A stretch of DNA of 64,000 nt from Rapana venosa. Taxonomy: Eukaryota; Mollusca; Gastropoda; Neogastropoda; Muricidae. Every line of letters starts with the position of its first letter. The first letter of the stretch is position 1. The notes under the pieces were generated by a model. That model did no database searches. It was not told the origin of the DNA and worked only from the letters and a program-made list of their open reading frames with translations. Positions 1 to 13,442 of this stretch are shown here, piece after piece. Where the stretch lies: the NCBI GenBank assembly GCA_028751875.1, contig CM054134.1, positions 68,225,839-68,289,838 on the forward strand, given 5' to 3'. The translations under genes and the position numbers were made by a program.

Positions 1-370
1 TGCTTTTTTCTGTGACTGTTGTTCATTATTGGACTGACAAATTCAAATGACTGGTATATGCAAAAAATCTGCATAGTTTATAGGGAACAAAACTGTAATC
101 TACTTGAGAACCACCACCACCTGTCTACTATTTCCATCCCCTCCCCACACACACGCACCTCTGGTTCTGAGAATATGCCACTTATACTGGCAATGCATTC
201 TTTTACCATGAATCACCTTTCTTTTTATGATATATATGCATGTCAAACACAAAGAGAAAGAAAGAGAGAAGAGAGAGTGGGCTCCGGAAAAGCTAACTAC
301 ATGTTGACTACAGGTGAAGACGGACGGACATTCTACTTCTACAGGAGGGCTAACTACACAGTGATGTTAC
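1..370. other. Sequence beyond E18: 3' UTR or intron
   Basis: It holds the in-frame TAG at 354-356 and short purine-rich sequence near 250-280. I see no polyadenylation signal close enough to call and no further ankyrin exon. Whether it is 3' UTR or intron depends on whether the donor at 371/370 is used. Confidence 0.5.
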
Positions 371-1273
371 CTGCAGTGTGCTGAACAGGCAGCTGGCCTC
401 GGGTGATCATGCCCTCCAACACATCCACAGAGCTTTCCACAACACCCTGACCTGCTCTGTCCTCCAGAGGCCCCCTCACCACTCGGGTCTGCACCACAGT
501 GTGGCTGCTGTAGTCGTACACATCCTGAGCCAGTTCACCACTGATGCTGTCCACACTGGCGTCATGGGAGTAGGACAACGCTTCAGGAGAGGCTCGGCCT
601 GGGCTGGAACTGACGCGTTCTTCAGTGACGTAAACTCTTTCTCTGGCCAGGATGCCATGGGTGATGACCGTGCCATCATCCTGCACCTCTTCCACCCCAC
701 CCATGGAGGCTGTGCGTTTCCGTTCCATCTCTTCTTCATAGTCAGAGTCCACTCCAGCCACAAAGGCAGACTCTGTGCCAGGGATCACCTCCTCTATCTC
801 ATAGTTCTCCTCCACTTTGCGGCCGTCCTCATCAAAAGATTCGTGATGCATTTTGACCAAATGAACCATGCGGTTCATCACCACCTGCCTCTTCACTTTG
901 GTGCCATCCTCCAGGATCTGCTCGATTTCTTCGGAGTCTTGGACCAGCTTGGGAGGCTCGTCAAACATTTCAATGACCTCTTGTTTGCCGGGAGTTCTGA
1001 TGTCTTCCTCAACCAGCTCTTCCTCACCAGTCACTGAGGGAACAGAGCGCAGGACATGTCGGACTTTTTGGTGGATGACGCGTTGTGTGGAGTGGTGAGT
1101 GCCGTCAGGGAGGATTTCTGACTCTTCCTGCACTTCTGTCGTTTCCCGCTCTGGACCTTCTTCCACAATGCCACTACTGGCTACAGGCTGAGTGCGCCGG
1201 AATGTCACAGTCCTCCCATCAGGCAGAGTTTCCTCATACACTCTTTCCCCTGCTGACACTGCAGAATCGAAAA
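371..1273 (-). CDS. ANK: Ankyrin exon E18: C-terminal regulatory region (long exon, possibly penultimate)
   Basis: Largest exon in the window. The acceptor is a clear pyrimidine tract plus CAG at 1274-1276. The two leading bases complete a Val codon with the last G of E17, followed by FDSAVSAGERVYEETLPDG. The 300 codons are acidic and carry a recurring turn-like motif: ETLPDGRT, EILPDGTH, QILEDGTK, SFDEDGRK and EVQDDGTV, each followed by a basic/hydrophobic stretch. This resembles the DEHG/EDG-type repeats in the C-terminal tails of other ankyrins. The lower boundary is uncertain. A CAG|GTAACA donor at 371/370 leaves phase 1 like the preceding exons, and would send the transcript to an exon outside the window. 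If it is not used, the frame ends at a TAG at 354-356 after five more residues. The + strand ORF at 378-1037 is a shadow of this exon. Confidence 0.82.
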
Positions 1274-4200
1274 CTGAAAGGAAGAGACAGACAGAAGGAA
1301 CAATGAGGCAGCGAAGGTGGATCCTTTCTCCAACTACTTCCAGTCCCTTTAGGGCAAGACATGCAACTGTTCCAAATGCCACTACAATGCCGAAAAGCTG
1401 CAGTCAGAGATTCATGCTATCACACATGCTAGGAGAGGGGAGAAGAGACGTAGTTTAGGGCCAATTGAACACTTCAGTCAGATCTACAGGTTATTTCAGA
1501 AGTGGTTAATTTGTTAATGTAGTGATAAACATTTAAAATTGTAATTATTTTTTCTAGAGGAGGTGATGCTTTGTTGAGATGTATGTGTGCCTGGGGAGGG
1601 GGGCGGGTGGTGTTTATACAAATCACAAGTAACGTTGTTCTACAGATAGACAGTTAGTAGTTTGGTAGAATATCAAACGTGAATACTGAAAAGTACATGT
1701 GCACTGCTTTGTCAAGGTTTATAATTATAGAATTTGTTAGTGATTTGGTGAAATATGAACGTGAATACTGAAAAGACAATTATTAAGGTTAGTCACTTCA
1801 GGAAAGATTTTAGGTTGTTGGAGTAGAAGAAATCAAATATTAAGGAAGAAACATTTTGAATGTATTTTTTCTGTGAAAAAATTATTTTACTTCTGAGAAA
1901 AAAAAAGAAATTGAAGTTATGAGATAACATGGCATGAAAATGAGCTGTCTTCCTCATGAAATTATCATGACTACATCTACAATATAATGATTTTATACCC
2001 ACATATCAAACCCATTATCACAGAGTACAAAATACAAGTCAAAGCTGCATAATTGTATTATACCCCCCAAAAAATGTATTTTAATATGTCAGTTTATTTT
2101 AGTTAACAAGAGTATTTTAGTTAACAAGAGAATTTCTAATTCTTTTTTTCTGAGTTTTTTTCTACTTCTTCTTTTTCTCAAATTAAATGGGCTGCTTTAT
2201 TTTCTTTAACAAAATTTGCCAAACCATTTGCAGTTAAGGAGATGAAAAATACAAGGTAGTTGTATGTGCAACTCAATAATGCCTTTACTAAGAGAGTGGA
2301 AGGAGTCTTTACTTAGCACATGTAATATTCCCTAAGGATTTGTATCGAGTGATGCAATGCACTGTTTTTAGTTTGGCTTTTCAAACAAATGAGACACAGG
2401 AGAGATTTTCTAGACTGTTTGACACAACATATAGCTTTTCCCCCACAAACTTGTTCAGTACACATGCACTTGCATCTTATTTGACTCTTCTTTTGATTAC
2501 GAAGTTATGCTTGCATTTGTAAATTCAGTTCAAGCACTACATCTATCACACTTTTAAACAGGAAGTGAATTTGGTCCAAAAGTCTTATAAAAACACAAAT
2601 AGCAAACTGTGTAAGAGTGGGTGTTTTTGTTGTTAATTTTTTTTTTTTGGGGGGGGGGGGGGAGGGGGAGGAGGGAACCCTTATCCTCATTTTAAAGTAA
2701 ATGACAGATCAGGTTACAGGGGGAAATAGTTTTAAAAAAAACTTTTAAAATGCATTATTTTGTAGCATATATTTAACAAGCAAGGCAGTTTTTAGTCAGT
2801 GAACAGCGATACACAGTGTTAAAGCACTGTTACCTACTGATGTTAAAAAGTATTCTAAGAGAACCCTTTGGTCTGAGTATTGCTAATATTTATGTGAAAG
2901 TACAACTATATAATCACCAAGCACATATCAGTGATTGATTGATTGATTGAGTGTGTGTGTGTATGTGTGTGTGTGTGTGTGAGTGTGAGAGTGTGTGTGC
3001 GCATGCACGTATGAAAAAAACAAACGTTTATTTCCTTTTGCCTTAATTAAGCTGAAGTTTTTTACAGTGATATTGAGAGATGTTAAATGTTTACTTTTGA
3101 TCTCCTACAAAGAAAAACAGACTTGTTAGTGTTATAAAAAAATCTGTACACAAATTCCTGAAGAACAAATTAAGAGTTACAATTATAATTATTGATAAAA
3201 CCAGTCACATTCCACTGCACTTACTGATGTGAATCCAAGCTACTATCTGTGAAACCTGTATTATCATTTAAAATACCCTATAAAAATGCAACTACTTACC
3301 ACTAACTTATTCTAAACTCAGTCTCTTCCCTCATTATGATGATGTCCTCTGTTATGAAATATTGTATTCTTTATCATGTTTCCTTTGCATCTGATTCTCC
3401 TTGATATGCAAATGTTAACACGTTTACTTTTATCAATGCAAAGAATGTCAAGAAGGTGGAGTAGGGAAGAGCTTCTAATTAAAAAAAAAGACAGGTCAGA
3501 GTGAGAATTATGAATCAACAATGATTAATACAGATTTGGGCATGACTCAGTGTATGAACCTGCTATTTCTGTAGAACATGCAAGTAATTGGTGTCAAAAG
3601 GACACAAACAGACAAAGAGTTTTGAAAAAGTTGCAAGGTATTTAAAATAATGGATTGTTTATTGATCATTTTGTACGTCTGTGAGGAATTACTTATAAAC
3701 ATGATCTGAAGATATAAAATAAATCTTGTGTACCTCAACTACGCTGGATGTGTTTTACAGTGCGACTACTTCAGTGCTGGATACATGTCAATACAGGATT
3801 ACTCTTGAAATACATCTCTCTACCAATAATCAACAAAAGTAACAAACAAGAGTCACTTATACAAGCTGACAAAGAAGAAGAAGTTATAGGTCATTGATTA
3901 ATACATAATCTGTGCAATAAATGCATAAAGAACACAGTGCAGAGAAACAAAGACTCACAGTACTCACAATGAGAAAATAATTTTTTAAACTAAAAGGTAT
4001 TAGAAAACAATATCAAAGAGATGGAAACTGTACATACTGCATTTGTATCTAATACAGAATACCAAACACAGAATCTACAGAGAAGGAAAAAAAACTACGG
4101 AAAAGAGAAGGAAAACGACCAGAACAAAAGATCAGAGAAAAAAGAATTCATAAGAAATTGGAACAAGATTACAATATACATACATGTCTGATACATACAT

Positions 4201-7200
4201 ATCTCTAATAAAGCCACACATTACAGACATTAATATATTCTGTAGAAACTAACAAAGCTGAAACATGAAAGATGATTACATACAAATATCATGAACAAAT
4301 GTCACATAAAAAGCACAAGAACTTGTCCATAGTACAAGTCAATGTGTAAGAATGGCATCATCATTCTACTAGCAAAAGTGACATTTACAATTCTCTAATC
4401 TTCTACTGAACACAGCTAAGAATGTAGATTTTGTGTGTATCAGTATTCAAGTTTGAAAGTTGGTTTTGTTGTTGTTGTTTTATGTTTGTTTTCTTTTCAA
4501 TTTTAAAAGTTTGTTTACCAATGAACTCATGTCATAGCTGCCTTCAATCTGTGTCAATGCTAATTTTTGCATGAAATTAGTGTTCTCCCTCTCTCTTTTT
4601 TGCTTGGTTTTTCAAATACAGCTTGAAGTTGCCCAAAACACTGTGGTGCAAAAATTAGCTGGTGGTCTGGGGGATGACTGATTCCTGTGAGATGGATATC
4701 ATCACTGTGATTTGTCAGGAAATATTGTGCTTGGCATCAGCTGTTGTGCAATGCTGATATAGTTTTGAAATGGCCAAATCGTTTTATGTTGTGCCTGAGA
4801 GACAGATGTTTAACAAGGTCAGATTGGCAGACATTTGTCTGTTGTTGCAAGTCAGGTTCTGATACTAAATGAGAAGTGTATGCAGAGGGATGTGCTTCCC
4901 ACTCATGTAGAATTAACTTAGTCACACTTGGACCCTGTTAAGACAAAGTGAACTTTGTTGAATGCTAAATGCAATTTCCAGATATTTTTCTGGATAAGTT
5001 GCATGGCAGTATCATTCTCACTAGAATATGATTTCATATACTATTTACTTCTGACCAGATAAGTCAAACTGTGTTCTTCACACTTTTAATTCTTGGGCAT
5101 TGTTAATTATCAGAAAATTCATTTTGACTGACCTTAACTCACATTATCATGTTTATTGAGTGATGGTAGAACAATGAATCAGAATACTGCTTACCTTTAT
5201 GCAAGTTCAATGAAAGGTGTGAACAACTGCCCCAACAGGTGGTTAAATGAAAGAAAACTAAAGGGAGAGTGCATGGTGTTCCATGATTGTTAATGTAACT
5301 GAACGTTGTCTGCTCTCCAGATTTTAAGAAGTGATCATTTTCTTTACAAGTACAGTATCTTAAAAAATAGCTGTGTAATCAAAAACTTGGGATTACTGGA
5401 CTGATGTGAGGGTACATCAGTCATTCAACACAGTCTCTAGCCAAATTTCATGGTCATATTCAAAAGCAATTTAAATTCCATGAAATATATTTTGTTGATT
5501 CTGCTAATGTGACTTAGTAAAAACACAGTCTCTAGCCAAATTTCATGGTCATATTCACAAGCTATGGTCACTCCATCTTATAGCCTTTTGGACTGACTGA
5601 CTGAGAAATCAAAATAAATCATTCGAGTTTGTACATGTGAATTTGTTTACCTATTTGATTGTTGTACTAAACTTTTCGCTCCACCTACCACAAAATCACA
5701 TCAGAGCTATCACTTCATGTCATTTGAAAAACTTGCAAGAACATCCAAGTTTAGCCCCAATATACCTTAGATACCCAAGTAGCTCTAAAATCTCTCAAAT
5801 ATTTAACAACCTGATTAAAACCCAACACATTAGATGACAACATGTCTATGTCAAAAGCTTTGTCACATACTGATGATGTAGGCAAAGTGCCCAGGCCTAC
5901 ACTGTGCTTACAAATCATATGCCAACATTTGTACACTGTACTGTACTCTCCACTACAGGATAAAAGACATCCTCTTCTGTTGAAGTATGGCAAGGCACCT
6001 GGAAACAGTCAAACATGCAAACCTCTCTCCCAGTGTGTACTTGTGGTCTCACAGAGATTCCCAGTGAGGGTGCATATTCTAGGAGACCTGAGGGTGTTCA
6101 GTTGGGGAAATGCCCAACAATGACAACTGTTCCATTCCTTAAGGCCAACAAAACCAGGCAGTGCTGTGGATGCCAGCCATTCTACTTAGTTAAGTATCCC
6201 CAGATAACAAAAGTAAAGCATAGGAAAAGATGACAAACACTTAAAAGTAACATACCAACGCCCCCCACCCCCTCCCCCCCCGGAAATACCATGTAAGCAA
6301 ATAACATTGCAGAATAAGGAAATCTTGAGGTCAATACTTAGACTTCTAACCTCTCCCACAGAAGACTAAAAACAAAAAAAAAGCTAAGTACTTTCAGATT
6401 TATCACATTATGTAGGTTATGTCCAGTTATCAAATAAACAAGCAAACCCATATGTACAAACTAAAGTGATGTTTTCAGTTTCATCTTCTTGCTCAAACCA
6501 GCTAAAAAGGCCACAATGGCGTTGGCAGTAACAAAACAACCATTATTTGGGGATCTGTTAGTTGGGCGAAGATGGTGTTGCTCACCTTTGACCTCCCTGT
6601 GGATTTCAGTGTGCCAATCGCTATTTTCTGCTTGAAATCTCAACGTTTACCATTTTAAAGATTTATTCATAGGTGGGTACTGCTGCTCTTCTTTTGAATG
6701 GAAAAGGAATGTACAATTTGTGGGAATGAACACCACACAATACCACACCAAACGATAGTAAAGAATGAATACCATGGAAGTATAATGAAATGCAAATGAG
6801 GTGTGTGGGGGTAGATGTACGTCAAGTCAAAAATACCTGAACCATATCAAGAACATCAGTTTTTTTAAAATGCAGAAATTGATGATAGTTGCTTTGCTGG
6901 TATTGTGTACATTAAAAAAAAAATCCAAGTAAGTTCATTCAATATGCTCAAACCAGATTTTCAATATAATTTTTTGCCTGTCTTTGCTTTTTGGGGTTTT
7001 TGTTAGCAATTTCTTTCTTGGTATCATTTATGGGGGGTGGTGGGTGGGGGTGGGGGGTGTGGGGGTGTGTGGTAGTGGTGGTGATTTTAGTTCCGATTTT
7101 TTTTGTTCTTCTGCTTCATTGTTGCACAGCATGACACAAATAAGAGACTGGCCATAACTGCAAGATGTTACAGTATATTTAGGAATGGTAAATTGAGAAA

Positions 7201-7771
7201 AATGTTCTGTGTGTTTCTTGGTTTCCTTGCTTTAGTTATTAGAAATGGAACCACAGAAGTCTGTTACATTTGGTGTGCATGTGTGTGTGTGTATGTGTGT
7301 GTGTTCATGTTTATGGCTTACAAACACATTTGTTCACATCATCACATAGAAGCAAACACAGAATCATAGTAAACTAAAAATGATCGACTATACAACAGCA
7401 ATGTCACATGCTACAAAATAGTCATCATGCTAAGCTTGAACTGAAAATGAAAAATCAAAATTTCACACTCTGAATACACTGCTGACTATAAACAAAAATT
7501 TAGAAAAAAGAAGAATAAAACAAGCGAAAGTAATCTGCATCCACAAAGTACAGCCATGCATATAGTGCTGGTAAGAACAGCCACTAACAAAACCTGATGA
7601 AGCAATGGCACAACTATTTATCTGTACCATATCCCCGCATATCATGTTTCTGAAAAAGGACCTGCCTGACAGTAATGATAACCTGTAAGATATGCTGAGA
7701 AATAGAGAAGCAGATAGATCCAGATATACTGATATAGAAGCAGATTCTGGTATGGTTTTAAAGTGCGGTAC
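1274..7771 (-). other. Intron E17-E18 (6.5 kb)
   Basis: AT-rich intron. It contains a G run after a T run near 2634-2664, a (GT)n tract with GATT repeats near 2935-3000, a 38-bp direct repeat at 5431 and 5525, a G/T-rich stretch at 7030-7085, and a (GT)n tract near 7278-7305. The ORFs at 5637-6233 overlap in different frames and match nothing I know; they may be a remnant of a mobile element. Confidence 0.75.
5430..5565. repeat. Short direct repeat, spacing about 94 bp
   Basis: The sequence CACAGTCTCTAGCCAAATTT and its continuation through CATGGTCATATTCA occurs at 5429-5467 and again at 5524-5561 with almost no change. This looks like a local segmental duplication; intervening sequence is unrelated to known elements. 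Confidence 0.8.
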
Positions 7772-8266
7772 CTTCTTCTTCAGGAATATCATGAAGCAGA
7801 CCATGTTGCTCCTCCTCTCTCAGACCAACTCTCTCCTGGTGTTCACTTGTCCTGTCTGTGAGGGGCATTCCTGGTGTGCCTTCTGCTCCACTCTGGAGAC
7901 TGACCTCATACCTTGGGCCCTGTCCTTGCAACAAAACCGTTTGCAGGACAGCGCGAGAGGACACAGGCACCGTTTCTTCTTGCCTGTCCACAAAAGTCTC
8001 TTCTCCCACTACCGCTTCCAGCCCAAAGCCTTCACCAGCCAAATCTTGGAACTGTTTCTCTTCCTCAATGAAGTCGTCAGGCAAGGCAGGTTCTGGAACT
8101 GAGGAAGGTTCCTCTTTAAATGATCCTTCTGACTGAGGACTCTGTACTTGGTCTGAGAGTACAATAGCTCCATCTTGCTTTGGCAGATGGCTGTAGATGG
8201 CATCAGACTTGGCAGGAAGGATCATGCCATCAACATCGCTGCCATAGATGTCTGCCGGCACTCTCA
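7772..8266 (-). CDS. ANK: Ankyrin exon E17: C-terminal regulatory region
   Basis: 495 bp: two bases complete a Val codon, then 164 codons, then one leftover G (phase 1 to phase 1). The acceptor follows a T/C-rich tract ending TTTTCAG at 8267. The donor is GAAG|GTACCG, with C rather than G at +5. The product begins VRVPADIYGSDVDGMILPA and is rich in Glu, Gln, Ser and Pro, with acidic clusters (DDFIEEEK, REEEQHG, PEEEG) and no recognisable fold. It is assigned to the ankyrin C-terminal tail by frame, phase and position between E16 and E18, not by a diagnostic motif. A symmetric exon of this size can be skipped without a frameshift. Expected to be intrinsically disordered. Confidence 0.8.
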
Positions 8267-9401
8267 CTGAAAAGGGCAGCATGGGGAATGAAATCAGCAT
8301 TGACTTCAACACCTTTCATGTCTACATAACATATTACAACACTTTTTGGAGGGGTTTACAAATCCCCCCACAGGCAATACTTCCAGGAAAAAATCCTAAT
8401 CTGATGCTTCAGAGCAGGTACTTAAAGTCTTCAGGAAAATGTTCTTCATGTATTAACTGTACACTTATGTTCTTCATATAGGTGCTGCACAAATGTTCAC
8501 ACATCTGTTCACGCCTAAAAACTCAACAAAACAAAAAAATGTAAAAAATCCCTATCAGCTTGTATTTTGAAGCTTGCCGTTTCATGACTCAATAAAGTGT
8601 TCTGTTCGTTAGTTTGTTTGTCAATGATTATGAAGTTCAGAAATACATACCCCAATATGACAGGATTTGTATTTCGAGTCAAATAATTGATGTCAGCATT
8701 TTTAATTTTTAAAAAATCCCCCCCCCCCCCCCCCAAAAAAAAAGAAGAAAACCCCACCCAAACAACTGCAGCATGATTTCCAAAAAGAAAAAAAAAGAAG
8801 CAATTAGTGACTGAAGCGAAGGCCATGAAGTTACACCCTGACCATAGATGCAAGCATGAAGCTGAATTTTCTGAACAAAACACACACCCTTTTTAAAGAA
8901 GCAGAGATGTAACTTGTTAGCCCACTACATTCAGAAAGTGCACAAGAGGAAAAAAGCAGCAATAGTTCTTATATCCTTTGAAAATGTTGCAAATGAAATA
9001 AAATCAAATGTACAATTGCAGAAAAGCAACAATATTTAAATAGTTTGAAAATGTTTGCCAAAAAATAAAGTGTATAAAAATGTACAAATGCAGAGAAGCA
9101 AAAATAGTTATGCATAGTTTAAAAAAATATTAGGAAGCAAAATATATCAACTGTACAGAAAAGAAACGCAATTAATTGCATATAGTTTGAAAATATTACA
9201 AATGCAATAAATCCATTGTACAAATGCAGAAGATAATACAGTGCAACTAACAATGTGTTAGCATAAGAAAGAGCATGTGGAAAAAGCGATCATTTCTGAA
9301 CATTGAACTTATTTATAATTAAAGCTCACCACAATCTATTTTCTGGAGTAATGGGGGAGCATGAAGCATTTCCTTCTATATATTCATTTACAGATATTGC
9401 A

Positions 9402-9466
9402 CAGTGTGTGTGTGTGTGCATGCGTGCACGTGCATGCATGCGTGCACGTGCATGCATGCAGAGAGT
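9402..9466. repeat. Alternating TG / GCATGC / GCACGTGC tract
   Basis: A (TG)n run followed by two 18-bp copies built from GCATGC and GCACGTGC palindromes. It is purely alternating purine-pyrimidine, so it could adopt Z-DNA or cruciform structure. (GA)n and (TG)n tracts continue to about 9600. Confidence 0.85.
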
Positions 9467-12400
9467 GAGTACCTGTATATGTGTGAGAGAGAGAGAGAGA
9501 AAGAGAGATTGAGTACCTGTATATGTGTGTGTGTGCGTGTGTGCGTGACTGGAGAGAGAGAGAGAGTGTGCCTGTATATATGCATGTGCCTGTGTTTGTG
9601 TGCATGTCCATGTGTATGTGTACACCCATTGCATGGTTTAAGTTTGCAAAGATGCATAAGACATGTAGGCATTGCTGGAAACGTGTGTGTGTGTGTGTTT
9701 GAGCACATTGTACACTAGAGTATGCATAAATGCATATGTTTTGGGTGTTTTACACAATGTATATGTGTTTGCCATTTGCAATACACAGCCACCTATTCTA
9801 AATACACCACACATAAAATAAATAATCAAACACCACACTTTTTTCACAGGAAGCTTTATTTCCAACCAAGACCAAAGCGATACTTGTAGAAAAATTTAAG
9901 CATGCCTTCACTGTTTACATCTCCCATGCAAAAAAACAGAAAAACCAGAACAAAAAAGCCAAATTAAAAAGAAAAAAACGACAAACGACAACAAGTGAAT
10001 GACCTTGATCTCAAAACCACACTCACACTTTGAAATGTATCCAGCACTGTACTGTTTTGTGATTTCTTAATATGTTGGAACATTGTTAAACGATAGTGAG
10101 CAAAAGCGACAAGGAAGCTGCAGATATGTTGAAAAGCTTAAAGCTGTGTACAGATTTCCTTCACCCCAGTGTGACTTGTAAAAGCTGTAGATTTTTGTAG
10201 ATTAGATTTTGCCCCCAACAAGGTACACACTCCTTGCCAGCGACTCAGAATGTCCAATAAAGATGTTCCTCCATTTTTCTTGTTAGTGACAAATCAAACA
10301 TAAAAAGGAACAGAAGACAGCAACATGAAAAATACAAACCAGTATAAACACTGTCACACCATATGGATTGGGACAAAAAGCGAGCACAGAGATCTGCATA
10401 TTGCAAGATTTATTGTAGAGAACCATGGAAAGCCATGAAGAGAATACAACAACCCAGAAATGAAACCAAAACATCCAAAGAACACAACCAACTCTTTCAC
10501 AATGCAGAAGGAAAGGGGATGGGGAGGAGGGAATCTCTCTTTTTTGTGCACAGTACACCCTTGCTCTACATCTATTTCCAAAGACTGGATAACACAGAGG
10601 AACAAAACACTAAGAAGAAGATCAACAGAAATATATATATATTAAAAGAAATCAAGAAAAGAAAAGAACCAAACAGGTGAAAACTGAGGCTAAGAATGGT
10701 AAAAGACAGACAGATTAACTGAAATCAGCAGATTAAAAGAAGAGACAGAAGAAATAGCAGGTACGCGAAAAGTGTCACAGAGAAAGGTGAAAGGTAAGTA
10801 AATCATCATAAATAAACAGGTAAAAAAACCAAAAAAAACAAAAACCAAAGGAAAACAAAACAAAACAACTCAGGTGAAAAATAATGCTGAGAAAAAGTGA
10901 AAGATTTCACATCAAAATGGGTCCACTTTAATCACAAACCAAAAGTAGTTCAACACATCCACTCCTTCAAAAGAACAAACTAAATACATATAAAATGAAT
11001 TTCACTCCTTGAGAAGAAAATAGCTATTTGTTCACAACAAAAATACAACAACAACAACAAAATGAAATAAACACCAAGTCAAACCACCCTAGTCCTCACT
11101 TTGTTATGAGCATACCTGACAAAAGCTAAAAGGCAATTCTTTAATGACCTTGCTCATGTAATAAATCCCATACTTAGATGACATGACTTCAAAATGTAAA
11201 TGATATAACTGCATTCATGTCAATTTGATCTGAAGCCTTGACATACAGATTATAATGTGAAATTGAAAATAGTAGAATCCCCAATAAGCCATCTCAATGT
11301 AACTGGGTTGTTTTTTTCCAACTGAAATAAAATGATGACCTGGGTTTAAAAAAAAAAATCGTATGATCAAATGAAATCAATAGTTGAATAGATTTTAAAA
11401 AACAAATCTGACAAAACATATGGAGCATACACACCTAGCTGCACACTTTAAGTATTTGTTGGGGCTTTTTGTTGTTTTTTTAATTTGGGGGGAGGGGCGG
11501 CGGTTTTGGATCTACTTTAGAGTTGTTTTTTCTAATATCTGATCTAGGATATCCTATTCTTTTGCTAGGAATTTAATGAATGTTTTATTAGTGCAATATC
11601 TACTACACACACACAAACAAAAGAAAATCACATGATGTAACATCATACATGTGCCATGTTTTCCTTTTTGTTTTGGCTCTTCGGAAACGGTTCACTCCTT
11701 GTCAGTTTATTAATGAATCAATCATGGGTGAGCTCTATTAGGATCATCACAGTTAGTTAATGAAATGGGTCAAGTACAATTGATCAATCACGACACTGCA
11801 CAAGCTTGTTTGAGATCCTATAAAATATGTTAAACGTCTTCCAACAACTCTATTTATGCCAGATTTTGTCATGCTAGATGATAATCATCAAACACAGAAG
11901 CTGCCTTTTCAGAAAAAGCTTACAAACTTTCTGCGGACATGTAAAAAAAAACAACTTTTTTCTTTCCAAAATATGAATCAATAACAGTAAAAGCTTTCTT
12001 TTTTTTCTTCCCTTTATTTCAAATCAGAAAGCAAACAAGTCTATAAAAAAAAATTGCTGTCAACATTGGTTTGTTGTATACTATACAATGCTTGTGCAAA
12101 AAGCAGTGGTGAAGCCACATGGTCTGTTTAAAAGTGTTTTACATTCTCACATTCCCCCACCAAGCTCTACAATGAATTCTTGCAACAATTTAAGTACCAG
12201 AAAATACAAAAAAAGGAGACATTCCACATTTTTAAAAGTTGGAAAAAAGAATCAAGTGGTATAGAAAAAAATATCACAAAAATAACCCAAAATCACACAG
12301 TAGAAAGGAATAAATACCAGCAGAAACAAATCCACATCGACAGACTTGTCAAGCACAACAAAGATAATGAAGACATTATGCTTCTAGACTACAAGCAACA

Positions 12401-12894
12401 CAAATAAATATTTACACAACATGAGAACCCAGCCATGTAACTATAAGCACCAACTAGGCCATACGTATTGATCATATCTAGCAACAAAAATGAATATGAA
12501 ACCCCACAACCATTGCAGATATTGATGGCAAGATATGCAAATCATGCTGCAATGCTGATAGCGATATGCTGATTGAATGAAATCAGTTTCTTCACTGAAA
12601 GAAAACTTTTCTTTAAACTCGTTTTGCAATATCTTGATGAATCAAAAGTCAGCTGTAATCCAAAGTAAATTTTAGCTACGCACTCTATTCTTTCAATATT
12701 TTTTGTTCTTTAAAAGAAACTGTATTTGGCAAGATTTACCCATAACCCCCACACCAACTCACCTCCTCCCCTTTCCCCTTAATTTGATTAAATGTCATGT
12801 TGATGCTTTCAAATCTCATGTTAAAACAATGTCTCTTTCATTCTAGTACATACAGTATATTGTAAAAACAGATAAAAACTTCAAATCTTTAAAT

Positions 12895-13100
12895 ACAAAC
12901 ATCTAACATTTACATGTATGAAAACTTCTAATCCTTAAACACAGGCAAACTACTAACATTTACATATTTGAAAACTTCTAATCCTTAAACACAGGAAAAC
13001 TTTGAACATTTAAAATATACGAAACTTCTAATTACACTTCTAACCTTAAATACCTGAAAACTTTTTAACACTTTAACACATGAAAACTTCTAACACTTAA
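12895..13100. repeat. Imperfect tandem repeat, about 50-bp unit
   Basis: The phrases TAACATTTACAT, GAAAACTTCTAATCCTTAAA and CACAGG recur in the same order about 50 bp apart. There are two good units and two or more degenerate ones. Confidence 0.7.
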
Positions 13101-13258
13101 ACAACAACAAAAAAAAACAAAAAAAGAAAGGGGGGGAACCAACCATACTACAAAAAAAGGAAGAACTCTGGCAATGTCAACTGATAAAAAAGAACTAATG
13201 CTGCACACGGATGGAGCAAGGGGAGATAACACACAGTACAGAGGGAGCAGCTACACAC

Positions 13259-13339
13259 CCTGGTCACTGCCATCAGTTCCCGACACCAAACGGGTGGCTG
13301 CTTCAGCTGCGAAACTTGGGGCAGGTTCTGGCTGGTCAC
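13259..13339 (-). CDS. ANK: Ankyrin exon E16: short C-terminal exon
   Basis: 81 bp, phase 1 in and phase 1 out, encoding GDQPEPAPSFAAEAATRLVS and then GTDGSDQG. The acceptor is TGTTGCAG at 13340 and the donor CAGG|GTGTGT. The lower boundary lies next to a G-rich run, so the donor could be misplaced by a base, but this choice alone keeps the frame with E15 and E17. The peptide is small, polar and Ala/Pro-rich with no recognised domain. A 36-bp tandem repeat begins about 100 bp upstream in the preceding intron. The call rests on splice sites, phase and position, so it is less certain than the domain exons. It may be a cassette exon. Confidence 0.68.
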
Positions 13340-13442
13340 CTGCAACACACAGCCATGAAATAAGCAACGGGTGAGGATTATTTTAGCTTTGTATACCTGA
13401 GACACACAAAGTGAACATGTTCTGTCAAGTATTACTAGTCCC

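Larger units (their letters stand above)
8267..13258 (-). other. Intron E16-E17 (5.0 kb)
   Basis: Contains a 17-base C run at 8718-8734, several alternating AT-rich segments at 8990-9220 with related phrases (such as TACAAATGCAGA), the TG/GCATGC tract at 9400-9600, and an imperfect tandem repeat of about 50 bp at 12.89-13.1 kb. No exon or complete mobile element was seen. Confidence 0.72.

Noticed and set aside
378..1037. 219-aa ORF on the + strand
   Set aside because: Exact antisense shadow of ankyrin exon E18; composition (His/Leu/Phe-rich) is what a reversed acidic coding exon gives.
5637..6233. Overlapping + and minus ORFs of 66-93 aa
   Set aside because: No motif I recognise, conflicting frames, no splice context; kept only as a possible mobile-element remnant.
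10354..10680. ORFs of 83-105 aa on both strands
   Set aside because: AT-rich random-looking translations with no domain and no splice-phase fit to E16 or E17.
13148..13405. 85-aa minus-strand ORF across E16
   Set aside because: It reads E16 in a different frame and includes intron; the spliced phase from E15 and to E17 selects the other frame.
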